Shown piece by piece: positions 45,689 to 55,868 of a DNA stretch of 64,000 bases. The notes beneath the pieces are model-generated. The model saw only the letters and a program-made list of their open reading frames with translations. It ran no database searches and was not told where the DNA came from. Within the stretch, counting starts at the first letter, position 1; every line of letters begins with the position of its first letter. Source of the stretch: Kingdonia uniflora. Its lineage: Eukaryota; Streptophyta; Magnoliopsida; Ranunculales; Circaeasteraceae. The DNA is taken from positions 1 through 64,000 of the forward strand of contig JACGCM010002543.1 in the NCBI GenBank assembly GCA_014058105.1, in the 5' to 3' direction. Position numbers and translations under genes: made by a program.

Positions 45689-47221
45689 TCACCTAGTGTT
45701 CCAAGGATTTGAAATGGGGACTCCCTCTTCTGTCATGAGATAGTATGATCCCAGGCAAGAGAGACCTGTGATAATGAATGGACCCTCCCAATTGTCGGCT
45801 AATTTTCCAGCGTGAGGCTCTTTGCAATGTTGAGGAATTTCTCTAAGGATGAGATATTTGATTTGGAAAGTATGGCTTCTGACTCGGTTATTATACGATC
45901 TGGCAAGCATATGATGATATCGACCTAGGCTAGCGATGGCGCGTTCCCTGGTTTTATCTATCATATTGAGATTGCAAGCCAATTCGAACTCATTTTCCTC
46001 GCCAGTCAGCTCGTTATCGTGAACAGGATGATGATATTCAGAAGGAATGACAGCCTCAGTGCCATAAATAAAGGAGGAATGGGGTACACACAGTGGATTA
46101 TCGGGGAGTGGCTCGATACGCCAACAGGAAGTGAGCTAGTTCGCGAACCCAATTTCTTTTTTTCTGTGAGTGAAGCCGTTTTTTGAGTCCATCCACGATG
46201 GTTTTGTTGGCGATTTTGGCTTATCCATTGTCTTGAAGGTAGTATGGATTTGATGGTGAGCGGATGACATTGTGGTAGTTTAGGAAGGTTGCGACCTTAT
46301 CTCCCACAAATAGGGTCCCGTTATAGATACGAATTAGGTGAGGGCACCCAAACTAAGTGATTATGTGGTTTCAGATAAGCGAGATGACCTCTTCTTCTCT
46401 GGTTCAACATAGTAGAATTGCTGCTACCCATTTTGTAAAGTAATAGATAGCTTCGAATAGGTGGCGACAGTTACCTGGAGATTAGGCAATTCGTCGACGA
46501 GATCTACTGCCCATCTTTTGAATCGCCGGAAAACTTAGTTTGCATAGATTTTGAGCACAGGGGTAATCAAAGCAATCCCAATCCCTGGCCCTGCGGGTCC
46601 TGCTGATCCATCTGTGAGAAGCCTCTACCTTGATGTAGTGACCCAGTCAGATCGTTCATCGAATAACTTGATGGTTGGAATATTCTTCAGCATGTCTTCG
46701 GTAAGGAATGGGTCGTGGTCCTCCCACTCAGGATCCTCCACTTAAAAATTTGCAAGAAAATCAGCAACGGCCTGACATTTTTTGGAATGACGCTATTCGA
46801 ACTTGATATCATCCTCTCCCAAACTGACCGACCACTATTACACTCTTCGTGACTTCTCTTTTTTGGAAAAAACTTCCTGAAGTGGGTAGTTCATCATAAC
46901 TTTAACGAAATGTGCTTAGAAGTTTAGAAGTAGTGCCTTAGTTTCTACGAAGTGTAAATAAGGGTGAGAAGAAGTTTCTCAATTTTAGAGTACCTTGTTT
47001 TCTACTGGTGTGAGTGTTTTGCTGATGAAGATAACTAGTTTTTCTATTTTTCCTTCCAGGCGAATGAGAACTTAGCTGAGAGAAGTATCTGTAACTGCTA
47101 GGTTGATTATCAGTTCCTCATTACCAATTGGGGTGCTCATTAAGGGTGACCTCCCCAAATAGATTTTGAGATCCTGAAAAGCTGTTTCACATTCTAGTGT
47201 CCATGTGACATCTGCAGTTGG
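45689..47221 (-). pseudogene. Tat-like RNase H and integrase (broken)
   Basis: Minus strand. The integrase C-terminal domain is open at 45,689-45,982 (GRYHHMLARSYNNRVRSHTF, GKLADNWEGPFIITGL, GSYYLMTEEGVPISNPWN), the GKL-PNWEGP signature of plant Ty3/gypsy integrases. Upstream, with stops, are the core motifs YYFTKWVAAILL (about 46,435) and HIITQFGCPHLIRIYNGTLF (about 46,340), where the catalytic DNGT appears as YNGT. RNase H-like GSAGPAGPGIGIALITPV lies at about 46,555-46,610. All segments need frame changes. Confidence 0.85.
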
Positions 47222-48456
47222 CTAAACCTTTCCTCGTTTGGTACATCCGCGGAGTAATAAGAATAGCCAACGGCAGCGGTCTGAAGATTTAGGGACGAAA
47301 CGGTTGATCACGGCAATCTTTCCGGCAAGTTTTTGAACGTCATTTGCTGTCTTTGGAGAAGGCATGTCAAGAAGAGCCCTAATTTGATTTGGATCAGCCT
47401 CAATCCCTTTCTTGCTTATGAGGTGGCATAGAAAGAGGCCAGAATGTATCCCGAATTGACATTTATCAGGGTGGAGACGCATTCTGTGAGATCGAAGAAT
47501 GTTGAATATTTTGTTGAGATCCAAAATATGATTATCTGACTGTACATATTTGCACAAGAGATCATCGATGTAGACTTTAACGATTTTCCATAGGTGCGCC
47601 TTAAACATAGCAGTCATCAATCGTTGATATATGGCATAACTTTGTAAAAATAAAGGCCACTTTCGGTGATGAACGTTGTCTTCCCTTGATCTTCTTCGTG
47701 AAGTGGGATTTGATTATGCCCTGAAGCAGCGTCTATCATGGATAGGAGATCATGGCCACCTGTAGAATCGAGGATCTGATGAATATTGGAAAGAGGGAAA
47801 CTATCTTTTGGAGTATGTTTGTTCAGATCTCTAAAATCTTCGCAAACGCAAACTTTTCCATTCTATTTTGGGATATCGACAATGTTGGATATCCAGTCCG
47901 GATATTTGGCTTCTCGAATGAATCCCACTTTGATCAATTTTGCGATCTCGGTGTTAACTTCATCTCGAAGACGAGGTGAAAGTCATCACTGTTTCTGTTT
48001 GATCGTTGTGGCACTGATATTGACGGCCAGCTTGTGGCAAGCTATGGCCGGATCGACTCCGGGCATTTCATCGAAAGACCACACAAAAATGTCTCGATTG
48101 AGTTGCAAGAACTGAATAAGGGCATCTTTCTCATGCTGAACCAGGTTAGTTTCGATGAACGTACCTCTGCTTGGTCCATCAATGCTGACATATTTTGTAG
48201 GCTCCTCCGTAGATGATTGATCGTTGAGGTGATCGCATTTCTGTAATTGCCATGCGGCCAATCGGTCTAAAGTTTCTAGGATGGCAGAGACAGTATTTTC
48301 ACAAGCTCGGGATAGTTTCTGACTACTTTTGATCTCATAAATACCATTGTCGTATTTAAATTGGAGTGCTTGATGATAGGTGGAAGCGATTGCTTCCATT
48401 AAATGTATCCAACAGCAGCCCATAATCCCAAGATAGCAGGATTTGGCATTGATCAT
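47222..48456 (-). pseudogene. Tat-like reverse transcriptase (broken)
   Basis: Minus strand. 47,986-48,456 is the protease end and linker (AKSCYLGIMGCCWIHLMEAI, DIFVWSFDEMPGVDPAIACH). 47,222-47,620 is the late RT (MMTAMFKAHLWKIVKVYIDD with the catalytic YIDD at 47,561-47,572, RMRLHPDKCQFGIHSG, FLCHLISKKGIEADPNQIRA). The middle palm/finger part (47,620-47,985) is out of frame. RT copies the element RNA. The order and motifs are the same as in the element at 1-3,829. Confidence 0.9.
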
Positions 48457-49196
48457 GTAGAAAATAACGTCGATAGTGGCCGGTCCTATGGTAATAGGTA
48501 AGATGATCTTGCCTACTCAATCCTCCCTGGAGCCATTGAACCCACTAATGTCTATGTCGCTCTGAACGACTTGGTCGGCGAAACCCATCTGGTTGATCAT
48601 ACTCTGAAAAAGGATTACAATACCGCTTCCAGTATCGAACATCATTGTGTGCATGAAAAACTATTTTATCTTGAGCATTATGACTAACGCATCATGATGT
48701 AGAAATTTGACATGGCCAGTATCGCAATCCCCGAAGGAGATTCTGAGTCGGTGATTGCTCGACTCGGGAAGAAGTTTGGCTTCTTTGTCTTAAAGTGTAA
48801 GATCACAACATTCAGAAAGCCTCTGGCGCTTTGATCGGTTGGAATTGGTGATTTGGTTGATTTCGATCATGTTACTGAGGTGCATATTGTAGAGATGCCT
48901 CACCTCAGCTCTATCGTTGACCTGAACAACTTCAAGCTATTTTTTATAGTTGCGATCTTGGTATGACTTTAAGTTAACAATGTATTCGAGCATCAGTCAT
49001 TCCTTGAAAATGAGCTTGAGTAACCGTTGTAGAGCATAGCAATTGTCAGTAGTATGATAATTTATCTTATGATGCAGGCAAAATGGTCGATTCTCGATGG
49101 GCTCCAGTGTTGAGGGACCCGGAAGGGTGGGTCTTTCAATAGCAGTGGAAAAATTGTGGAGATTCGGATGTTCATCTTTGGGAGGATGGGCTTGTT
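48457..49196 (-). pseudogene. Tat-like protease region (degraded)
   Basis: 740 bp between gag and the protease end. The reading frame is broken throughout and the catalytic triplet was not found with certainty. Its position and its continuity with SCYLGIMG at 48,440 identify it. The paralogous region is 833-1,902. Confidence 0.55.
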
Positions 49197-50525
49197 TTAC
49201 AGATCACTTTTCCGAGGGTATCCATTGTTCCCCTTGGTGCGTTTCAGATCTTTCTGTTTCTCCTTAGGCTCGCTGGCACGATCTGCAGGTGGGGCTTTGG
49301 TGGAGAGGACAGATTTAGTAGATTTTTGTCGCTCAGACATCATCCTCTCCAAGTTGACGTAACCGTTGACTTTGGTGATCATCTTCTCTAATGTCGCAGG
49401 TTTGTTAAGGAAGAAGTATTCTTTGGCCTTGCAATCGAGCCGGAGAGCATTGGTGAAAGCGGTCATAGCTAATTTTTGGTCGAGGTTATCCACTTTTCTC
49501 ACGAGCTTAAGGAATTTCATTGAAAAGTCTTCAAGCTTTTCCCCATGTAACTGCTTAAGATTGATAAGAGAATAAAAGTTCTCTTCTTTGTCTCTGTCGT
49601 GAGAATATGTCTTGATGAACTGTTTATGCAGGTGATCAAATATGTAGATTGATTCCTCAGGAATAGAATGGAACTATCTGAGTGGTACCTCCTATAAACT
49701 TTTTGCGAACAGACGGCAGAGAATATGGTTGAGGTTGGACTATAACCCCAATGAATCATGGTATTGCTGAATATGCTCCTTCGGGTCAGTACCTTTGTAT
49801 TTGAGAATTTTAGGAGTATGGAAACTTTTCGGTATATCCATATTGAACATTTTATTGGCTATCAGATTTCCTTGCAACTTTGTGGTATCGCCAGTAGTAC
49901 CCATAACTTGTGCCTCGATCAACTCCTTAATCCGTTGGCCCATGTGTTCTTTTGTGACGTAATGACGTGTTGGCTGAATCACTGGATGTACTGGTAGGAA
50001 ATGATAAGTTTTCATACTTTCACTCAAGCGATCTCTCGCTGGAACTTGATGTAGAGGTCACTGGTCTACCTCCTGACGGATAGAAATCTGGTGACCTTGA
50101 CTGACATCTGATTAAACTTCTCCCCCTAAATGGATGGAGGGCTGCAGTCCGTGTTGTAAAATTTTAGAAATGACTTTACTGGTGGCCCCTCGAGGTCCCA
50201 ATCTTTCCCTTGCTAAAATACAGGAAGTCTCTGGAAGTTGATCGCGACCTCAGGCTGGAGGAGCCTGCTAAGTATTTTGTAGAGCCTCAACTGCAGTCTA
50301 CATCATCGTCATCTGATCTTTATGTCGTTTGAGCACTGTCAAACAAGCTTGTCGTTCAGCATCATACTCATACTCTCGGAGCTCGCGATCCTTTGTCAAT
50401 TGAAGTTCGAGTTCGGCGCATTTTTTTGCTTCGATGAGGAGATTCCCCCGTAACTCGGTAAGCTGTCCCGGATCCACAGAAATTTTAAGCTGAGTTCCTG
50501 CGGCCTGTCGTCTGGTAGAAACCAT
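49197..50525 (-). pseudogene. Tat-like gag (broken)
   Basis: Minus-strand start ATG at 50,525 (MVSTRRQAAGTQLKISVDPG), 53 bases inside the PBS. An N-terminal helical region (ELRGNLLIEAKKCAELELQL) is followed by stops. 49,740-50,027 reads TRHYVTKEHMGQRIKELIEA and TPKILKYKGTDPKEHIQQYH, the entry to the gag core. 49,197-49,520 reads LVRKVDNLDQKLAMTAFTNA and KVNGYVNLERMMSERQ, ending in a basic tail (KEKQKDLKRTKGNNG). It is the same protein as 1,903-3,051. Confidence 0.87.
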
Positions 50526-50577
50526 GATTGAAAATTGTTATGAAAGACTTCCTTAGGTTATTGTGGAAATGCAATCT

Positions 50578-50595
50578 TTCCCACAGGCGGCGCCA
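50578..50595 (-). other. Primer-binding site of the long Tat-like element
   Basis: The minus strand reads TGGCGCCGCCTGTGGGAA, two bases inside the LTR end at 50,598. It is the undecayed counterpart of 3,104-3,121. It marks the gag side of the LTR and the minus orientation. Confidence 0.85.
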
Positions 50596-50597
50596 AA

Positions 50598-50705
50598 TGT
50601 AATGGCCAAACTTCGTAAGCTCGAAATGATTAGGAATTAGCTATCACACCAATGAACCTGTAACAATATTCTAATGCAAAGTAAGAAATGGATACAGGTG
50701 CTCTT
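50598..50705 (-). repeat. 5' LTR of the Tat-like element, piece 1
   Basis: TGTAATGGCCAAACTTCGTA to GATACAGGTGCTCTT, aligning with the first ~100 bases of 33,332-33,920. It is interrupted at 50,706 by the family F LTR and resumes at 52,681. The two pieces together are 574 bp, close to the 589 bp of the 3' LTR. Confidence 0.8.
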
Positions 50706-52680
50706 TGTACTGTGCCGTAAAATTCTTTTATTTTATTTTCCTATTCATCCTTATTCATTCATCTGCATCCATACATTGTGCATTCATATCACTCTGCATC
50801 CTCATCACATTCTTGTATCAGGTTCTTGCATTCGTCTTTCTGTGGTTTGAGTGGTTTCGTGTTTTCTGTGGTCGCTCGCTTGGTAGTGTTGTGTGGAGGC
50901 TTTGGGGAGCCAGGTGTTGGCTTGGTGTTGTTGTTATTGGTTTTGGATTGTGTTTGGTGCAATTTCTCGTGTTCGGGTGTTCGTGTGGTTTTAGGGGAGC
51001 CTTGTGTTATTTTTCCAGTTTTGTCAAAGTCGCTCGAACGAGATTTAGATTCATTCGAACGGGCTGACATGTCCTCTGGAAATTATTAACTTTGATGGTG
51101 GTTCGTTTGAACGACTTATTTTTTGTTCAAACGAGTTGAGTAATCCCCTGGACTTTGGCCCATGATTTCTTAGTCGTCCGAACGACTACTGGGTCCATTC
51201 GAACGACTTATGTGTCTTTTCAGTGTATTTTCTTATCCGTTCGAATGACTTACATTTCGTTCAAACGACTTGGCGGTGGTTCTCTTCTTTTTAGTTTTAT
51301 TTTCATTTCTCTTCCACTCATACTCATTCTCTCTCTCACACTCCACTCACCATCTCCCTTACTCAATCCTTTCTCGATCCCTCGGAGTTGGCGGACGTTG
51401 TTGGGCGGATTCTTCGCCAAATCCTTCGGTGAGTATTTCCCCTTTCTTCTCCGATTTGTGATTGTGATTCTAGGGTTTGTGTTTGCGATTCATTTTAGGG
51501 TTTCGCGATTTGTGGAGTACTTCTTTGCAGGACTTGAGTTGTGGTGTTAGCGTGATTGTTGCCACGGGTTGTTTCATCGCTTGTTGAGTTCCGGTTATTG
51601 GAGTTCCGAGTTATCCTACAGAATTCGAGCCGTTTGTCAGGTGAATGTCCCTTCATTGCTAAATTTCTCTACTAGTTTAACTTACGTTGGTTAGAGCATG
51701 CATGTGGCATTGAGGTGTTTGTGATTGATTTGAAACCTTATTGTTTCGTTTGTCGTAGTTGTTATTTCAGCATTGTTGTTTCCTATGATTAGGCATGTAG
51801 GGTCTAGTTCCCCTTTTGTATGTTAGGAAGTTGGGCATTTGTGGCTTACTTCCATGGGTTGCCCTTGGTGGCTGTGTTCCAGTCTGTTGAGACTGATGTT
51901 GTTCGGCGTGTGACTGGTCAATTAGTCACGGTTAATATCTGTATTTTGGATTGTTGCCCTTCTCTAGACAAGGGGTTATCCTGGGTGTGGGCCGTGGGGG
52001 CGGCTGTGGCGTTTGATCCTTGGGATCTGGTTTCAGTGTGGGTTTCTTATATTTTAACTTAACGGGATCAGATACATAAACTAAACTCTACATCGGCTAA
52101 CCCTCGATAGGTTATCAAGATTCCTACATTGGGTTGAAATAGTAGGGTAATTCTTTGTTAACAGGAACTATCACATCTATTACCCATTCAGGAGTGTGGG
52201 ATGGTGTGAGACAGTCCTCAGGTATCGGGCTTCATCCTCGGTGAGGTTGAAATTCCTTGAAATAAGTAAAATATAGTTCGGACGTTGGTTCCGTGGGTTG
52301 AAAAGCCCAGAACACTCTGATCAAGTGATAATATCCTTTAAACTGGTCGAGCTTGGATTAGAAATCGTACCATTTTATCCAACTGAGATTCTTGTTAAGG
52401 TTATTATGCATTAGTGACTGATCAGCCAAATGTTTTTAACTTTAAGGTCTAGTTCTTTTAAACATTAATCATTCAACATTAAGCAATGATATATGTATAT
52501 ATCATTGCTTCCGCTGTATTCTCTTTTACTCTGATGATATTGCTATAGTCAATGACTGAGCCGAAACCTGTCTTTTGGCTCGGCTATTTGTGGGGGTGAA
52601 TTGGTTGGATTCCCTGACCAGCACCTCCTGAATGACAGTAATTGGTCTAGCTACCGATTATTGGATTTTGAGGCATGACA
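50706..52680 (+). mobile_element. 2.0-kb solo LTR (family F) inside the Tat 5' LTR
   Basis: Starts TGTACTGTGCCGTAAAATTC and ends GAGGCATGACA. The flanks are CTCTT (50,701-50,705) and CTTTT (52,681-52,685), a 5-bp duplication with one transition. Its last 100 bp and the 52,050-52,420 block match 14,700-14,804 and 13,230-13,560 of the copia-inserted copy (GTAATTGGTCTAGCTACCGA, ATATAGTTCGGACGTTGG). It lacks the 46-bp tandem array and is 2.4 kb shorter. The long plus-strand frames at 50,705-51,550 are low-complexity T/C-rich stretches and not genes. Confidence 0.75.
51029..51274. repeat. Cluster of TTCGAA-centred palindromes
   Basis: About eight copies of a 14-base motif near TCGTTCGAACGACT, in alternating mutated forms: CGCTCGAACGAG, CATTCGAACGGG, GTTTGAACGACTT, GTTCAAACGAG, GTCCGAACGACT, CATTCGAACGACTT, GTTCGAATGACTT and GTTCAAACGACTT. 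They are spaced about 20-40 bases apart within the family F LTR. The symmetry suggests a binding site for a dimeric protein, which is inference. Confidence 0.75.
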
Positions 52681-53146
52681 CTTTTAGCGTAGAAAACCTT
52701 TGAATAGGTAAAAAACCACGACCTCGTAAGGAGGATTTTTTGAAAAAGTATATTTATTGTTTGAAGCGGATATCTTTATTCCAAGTGATCTCTAAATATA
52801 GAAATGTTTTTAATCTCGTAAATAAGAAGTTTGAGTAATTTTTCTGGTCCCTGCCTCTTCTGGAACTTTTCCTATATATAGGCTTATCCCACAGCTCTGG
52901 TGCACCTTTTTTGAATAATATGGTTAGTGGTGGTTGACTGAATAACAGACGAGTTCGTGGGAGACAGGTATCTTTAACAGGATAATATTTTTTGAGTTTA
53001 GCTCGATCCACGATCTTGAGTAGTTTGTGGGGTTGGTTGGAATGGTGACTGGAGTGTTAAGTGTTTAAAATACGTGACCCTACGATGGTGGTAAATCGAG
53101 CTTTGTGAGCTCGATTTTGAGTGAGATTGAGGGATATGACCCTGCA
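52681..53146 (-). repeat. 5' LTR of the Tat-like element, piece 2
   Basis: Resumes with the duplicated CTTTT, then TAGCGTAGAAAACCTTTGAA, and ends GGGATATGACCCTGCA at 53,146. The minus-strand TATA box GCCTATATATAGG lies at 52,871-52,883. The next base begins a leader sequence of another element, with no duplication shared with the 3' LTR side. Confidence 0.8.
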
Positions 53147-53526
53147 AACACGACTTTATATGTCCTAGTACCGTGGCGGAGCGGATATGTACCCCTTCTA
53201 GATGTCAAGTTTTGAGAAGTACCAACCTACGGGAAGTGATTCCTGGTGTAGCTGTGGCCGCCCCTTCATATAGGGGGCAAAATAAGGAAGTGCCCCTTCA
53301 CTTAGGGGGCACAAGAAGGATTTTTCAAGAAATTTCCCCCGCTTTAAGCATTTCGTATTTCCACCTTCAGCACTCTCCGTGCTTTCCATTCTTTTGTATC
53401 CCTTATCGGTGCCCAAGATTGCCAAAATGTAATCGGCTTGTGTTTGATCGACAATGGAGAATAATTATCAAGATGAGCAAAAATGATGCATTTATCACAA
53501 TTCAAGTAAAATTCACATAAACAACT
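53147..53526 (-). other. Leader (copy L4), left part
   Basis: Matches L1 at 7,060-7,430. Landmarks are CACGACTTTATATGTCC, GTGGCGGAGCGGATATG, GTACCAACCTACGGGAAGTG and CCCCTTCACTTAGGGGGCAC. It ends with the target CAACT (53,522-53,526), duplicated at 58,475-58,479. Confidence 0.75.
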
Positions 53527-54560
53527 CGATAAGAGGTTTTTATGGCCTCTAGCAAAATAACCGCTCAATGTACAGTTGTAGAATTATAGCACGAATGAGT
53601 GGGATCGAATCCACCAGGAGGTTTGGGAAAAAAATACTTTCTAGGCCGAATTACGGTTTTATAAGAGATAAATCTAAGAAGAAGCAAATAAAAACTAAAT
53701 ATAAAACTTAATGAGAAAGAGAGCTAAGGTTTGGACTTGGCATCTACCTTTCAAAGCACTAATCGATATATAACTAGATCTTAATATCTCCACCCATCAT
53801 ATGTTTGTGTTAAAATAGATACGATGTTGTAAAATAATCTACTAAATCTATGGTCAAGCATTTAGTGATTATGCTTTAAACTGATGGTGATGAGCATCTT
53901 AGAGAATTATCAACTTAACCATGGCTAGGCTTGAGTGAGTTCTCTAGTGTTTCCGCTTTCCAGATCTCCAAATAAAGTTTATGGTTAGTAGCACGTGTTT
54001 GTATCCAATGATATCATATACCAAACTGAAGCTATGGTCAAGCCTTTGATATGATGCACTAACTTATCAATCGTAAAACTAAGAGAAAACTAATTAGAAC
54101 CTAATTATTATCAACTATTGCTCATCCAAGAAGCGGCCTCATCCTTGCCTTAGCCAGGAGATTAGCCACACATCTCAGACATCATCGCATTAACAATTAA
54201 TTATTTACAACAGAAAATAAAAGTGAGAGAAGAAAATTAAATAAAACTAAGACTTTATTACTTCTAAATTTGATCCAATATGAGATGCCCAATTACAATG
54301 GGGGGAAGGTTCCTTTTATAAGAGAAGGAACCCAAATTTAGAAACTATACATTAAATTATAAAGAATTTTTTCGCAATAATATCTTCTAATTTTACAACC
54401 AATCTCCAAAAATTCTTGCATATAATTCCCTTAAGTGACGTAAATATTTTTCTTCATGGAAACTCTTGCATATATCTTCAATATAAAATATCTTCTAGGA
54501 TCTTGGATGTAATATATTCTTTGGTCATCAATATAACTGTTCATATATTCTTTCATCTTA
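53527..54560 (-). repeat. 3' LTR (family A), outer end deleted
   Basis: Starts CGATAAGAGGTTTTTATGGC (TG mutated to CG). It matches other family A LTRs up to the AGGATCTTGGATGTAATATA block (54,495), then fades by about 54,560. The last ~200 bases of the LTR, the PPT and the 3' internal region are missing. Confidence 0.75.
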
Positions 54561-55079
54561 TAAATTTGTCACGTAATATGGTATCCATTCACCCCACGGG
54601 GAAAATATTATGTGATTACGCTTGAATTCATTATTTTCTAAATCACAAGGGGATTTAACTTCTAGCTGTTCTTCTTCATTTCTTGGAAGTTTTTCATGCA
54701 CTATTTCACTCCACGTTGTTGACAACTGAGTTATCTGAGTCTCTAACCTAGAGATAGATTGGGTTGTAAAAGTTTGATTCATTAAAGTTTGTTGTCGGAA
54801 TTGCATCATTTGTTGCTGAAATAACAACGCTTGTTATTTATTTTTGATTGATTGCTGCATGAAGAGAGCAAGGGTGTCTTCCAAAAATGGTTTAGGGGGT
54901 GTGGGTGGGAACAGTTTGAGCGGCTGGAAGGATTGATGGGTATACATATAGGAATGAGGTTGGAAAGGTTCCACGTATTGAGAATTTTGGTGGTCCCAAG
55001 ATTGAAAATTATTTTGAGGATATTGTGGGATGTCAAAATGTGAGTCGTATGAATTCCAATATTCTAGCATGTACGACAT
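54558..55079 (-). pseudogene. Gag-C-terminal-like ORF (one frameshift)
   Basis: The best-preserved copy of this ORF. Minus-strand start ATG at 55,079: MSYMLEYWNSYDSHFDIPQY, then PFQPHSYMYTHQSF, PPTPPKPFLEDTLALFMQQS. After a frameshift near 54,830 come a Gln-rich helix (LFQQQMMQFRQQTLMNQ) and ISRLETQITQLSTTW. This layout (tyrosine/proline/asparagine-rich linker, PSLED-L helix, Gln-rich helix, LETQ-GQL motif) is that of the Athila gag C-terminal part, without the capsid-like core. A downstream GEWIPYYVTNL corresponds to GKWMSYNDIDL at 63,219. It could supply an assembly or RNA-binding function. That is inference. Confidence 0.65.
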
Positions 55080-55868
55080 TTTACAATTAAATTAACACCC
55101 AATGCAATAAAAAATCAATCAAGCCTAAAACTCTAACACTTAAACATTTTTTTTGAAGAAATAATTAGGTCTCCCCTATATACTTCTATGTTCACAAAAT
55201 GGTAGGATGGTCAAAGGCTTTGGTTCCTACACTCCCCTACGTCACTATTCTAGTACTAGCTTAGAGTAGATGTTCGGTTCTCACGCCTGAGAGAGTCGCC
55301 TTATCGTACGTCAGTACTCGGAACGGAGATGTCGCAATCCAACAACCAGTATCTTGCGGTGCTAGTTGGGGCCGTATCCTACGAACCCGGTTTTGTACCC
55401 CGGTCTGGTACACCTATCCGATTCGTGATGAAATCCCGCGATAACCTTGCTACTATTTTTAATTAGCATTTTTTTTTAGGTCCGCGACGTTCAATTTTTG
55501 TGTGATACAAATTTCTTCGAATCCTTAATGGGTGGTCCCACTTGTGGGAGAACTTTTAGGGTGATGAAATCCCGCAAGTCTCTAATAGTTTTTACCTTTA
55601 CTAATGTTAGAATGATAAAGAATATTAAACACAACAATAGGTCAATCCAACCAAAGTAAATTTTTTATTAGAGCAGCGTATATTTGCACAGTCCACACGA
55701 CTTTATATGTTCTTGTGTCGGGGAGGAGCGGATATGCACCCTTTCTAGATGTCAAGATTTGAGAAGTACCAACCTACGGGAAGTGTTTCCCGATGTAGCT
55801 ATGGTCGTTCCTTCACTTAGGGGGAGAAAGATGGATTTACCCTTTCACTTAGGGGTCACAAGAAGGAT
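55080..55868 (-). other. Leader (copy L3), main part
   Basis: Matches L1 6,444-7,230 and L2 29,010-29,770. Landmarks are TACACTCCCCTACGTCACTA (55,228), GAGAGAGTCGCCTTATCGTA (55,290), GTACACCTATCCGATTCGTG (55,408) and GTACCAACCTACGGGAAGTG (55,766). It is cut near 55,868 by the copia-type LTR. A small remainder resumes at 57,491. Confidence 0.7.

Larger units (their letters stand above)
33332..53146 (-). mobile_element. Very long Tat-like Ty3/gypsy element with antisense genes
   Basis: A minus-strand element of 19.8 kb, or about 17.8 kb without the LTR inserted at 50,706-52,680. In element order it has the 5' LTR (50,598-50,705 plus 52,681-53,146), PBS, gag, PR, RT, RNase H and integrase (45,689). 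Then follows about 11.8 kb of 3' region with tandem repeats and plus-strand genes, a PPT and the 3' LTR (33,332-33,920). Antisense extra ORFs 3' of pol are known in Tat-lineage elements such as Grande. The flanking pentamers GGTAT and AACAC do not match, so one junction was later rearranged. Confidence 0.85.

Noticed and set aside
50705..51550. Overlapping plus-strand frames of 63-131 codons
   Set aside because: They lie in T/C-rich parts of a family F LTR, overlap each other, are not conserved in the copy at 10.4-14.8 kb and show no domain.
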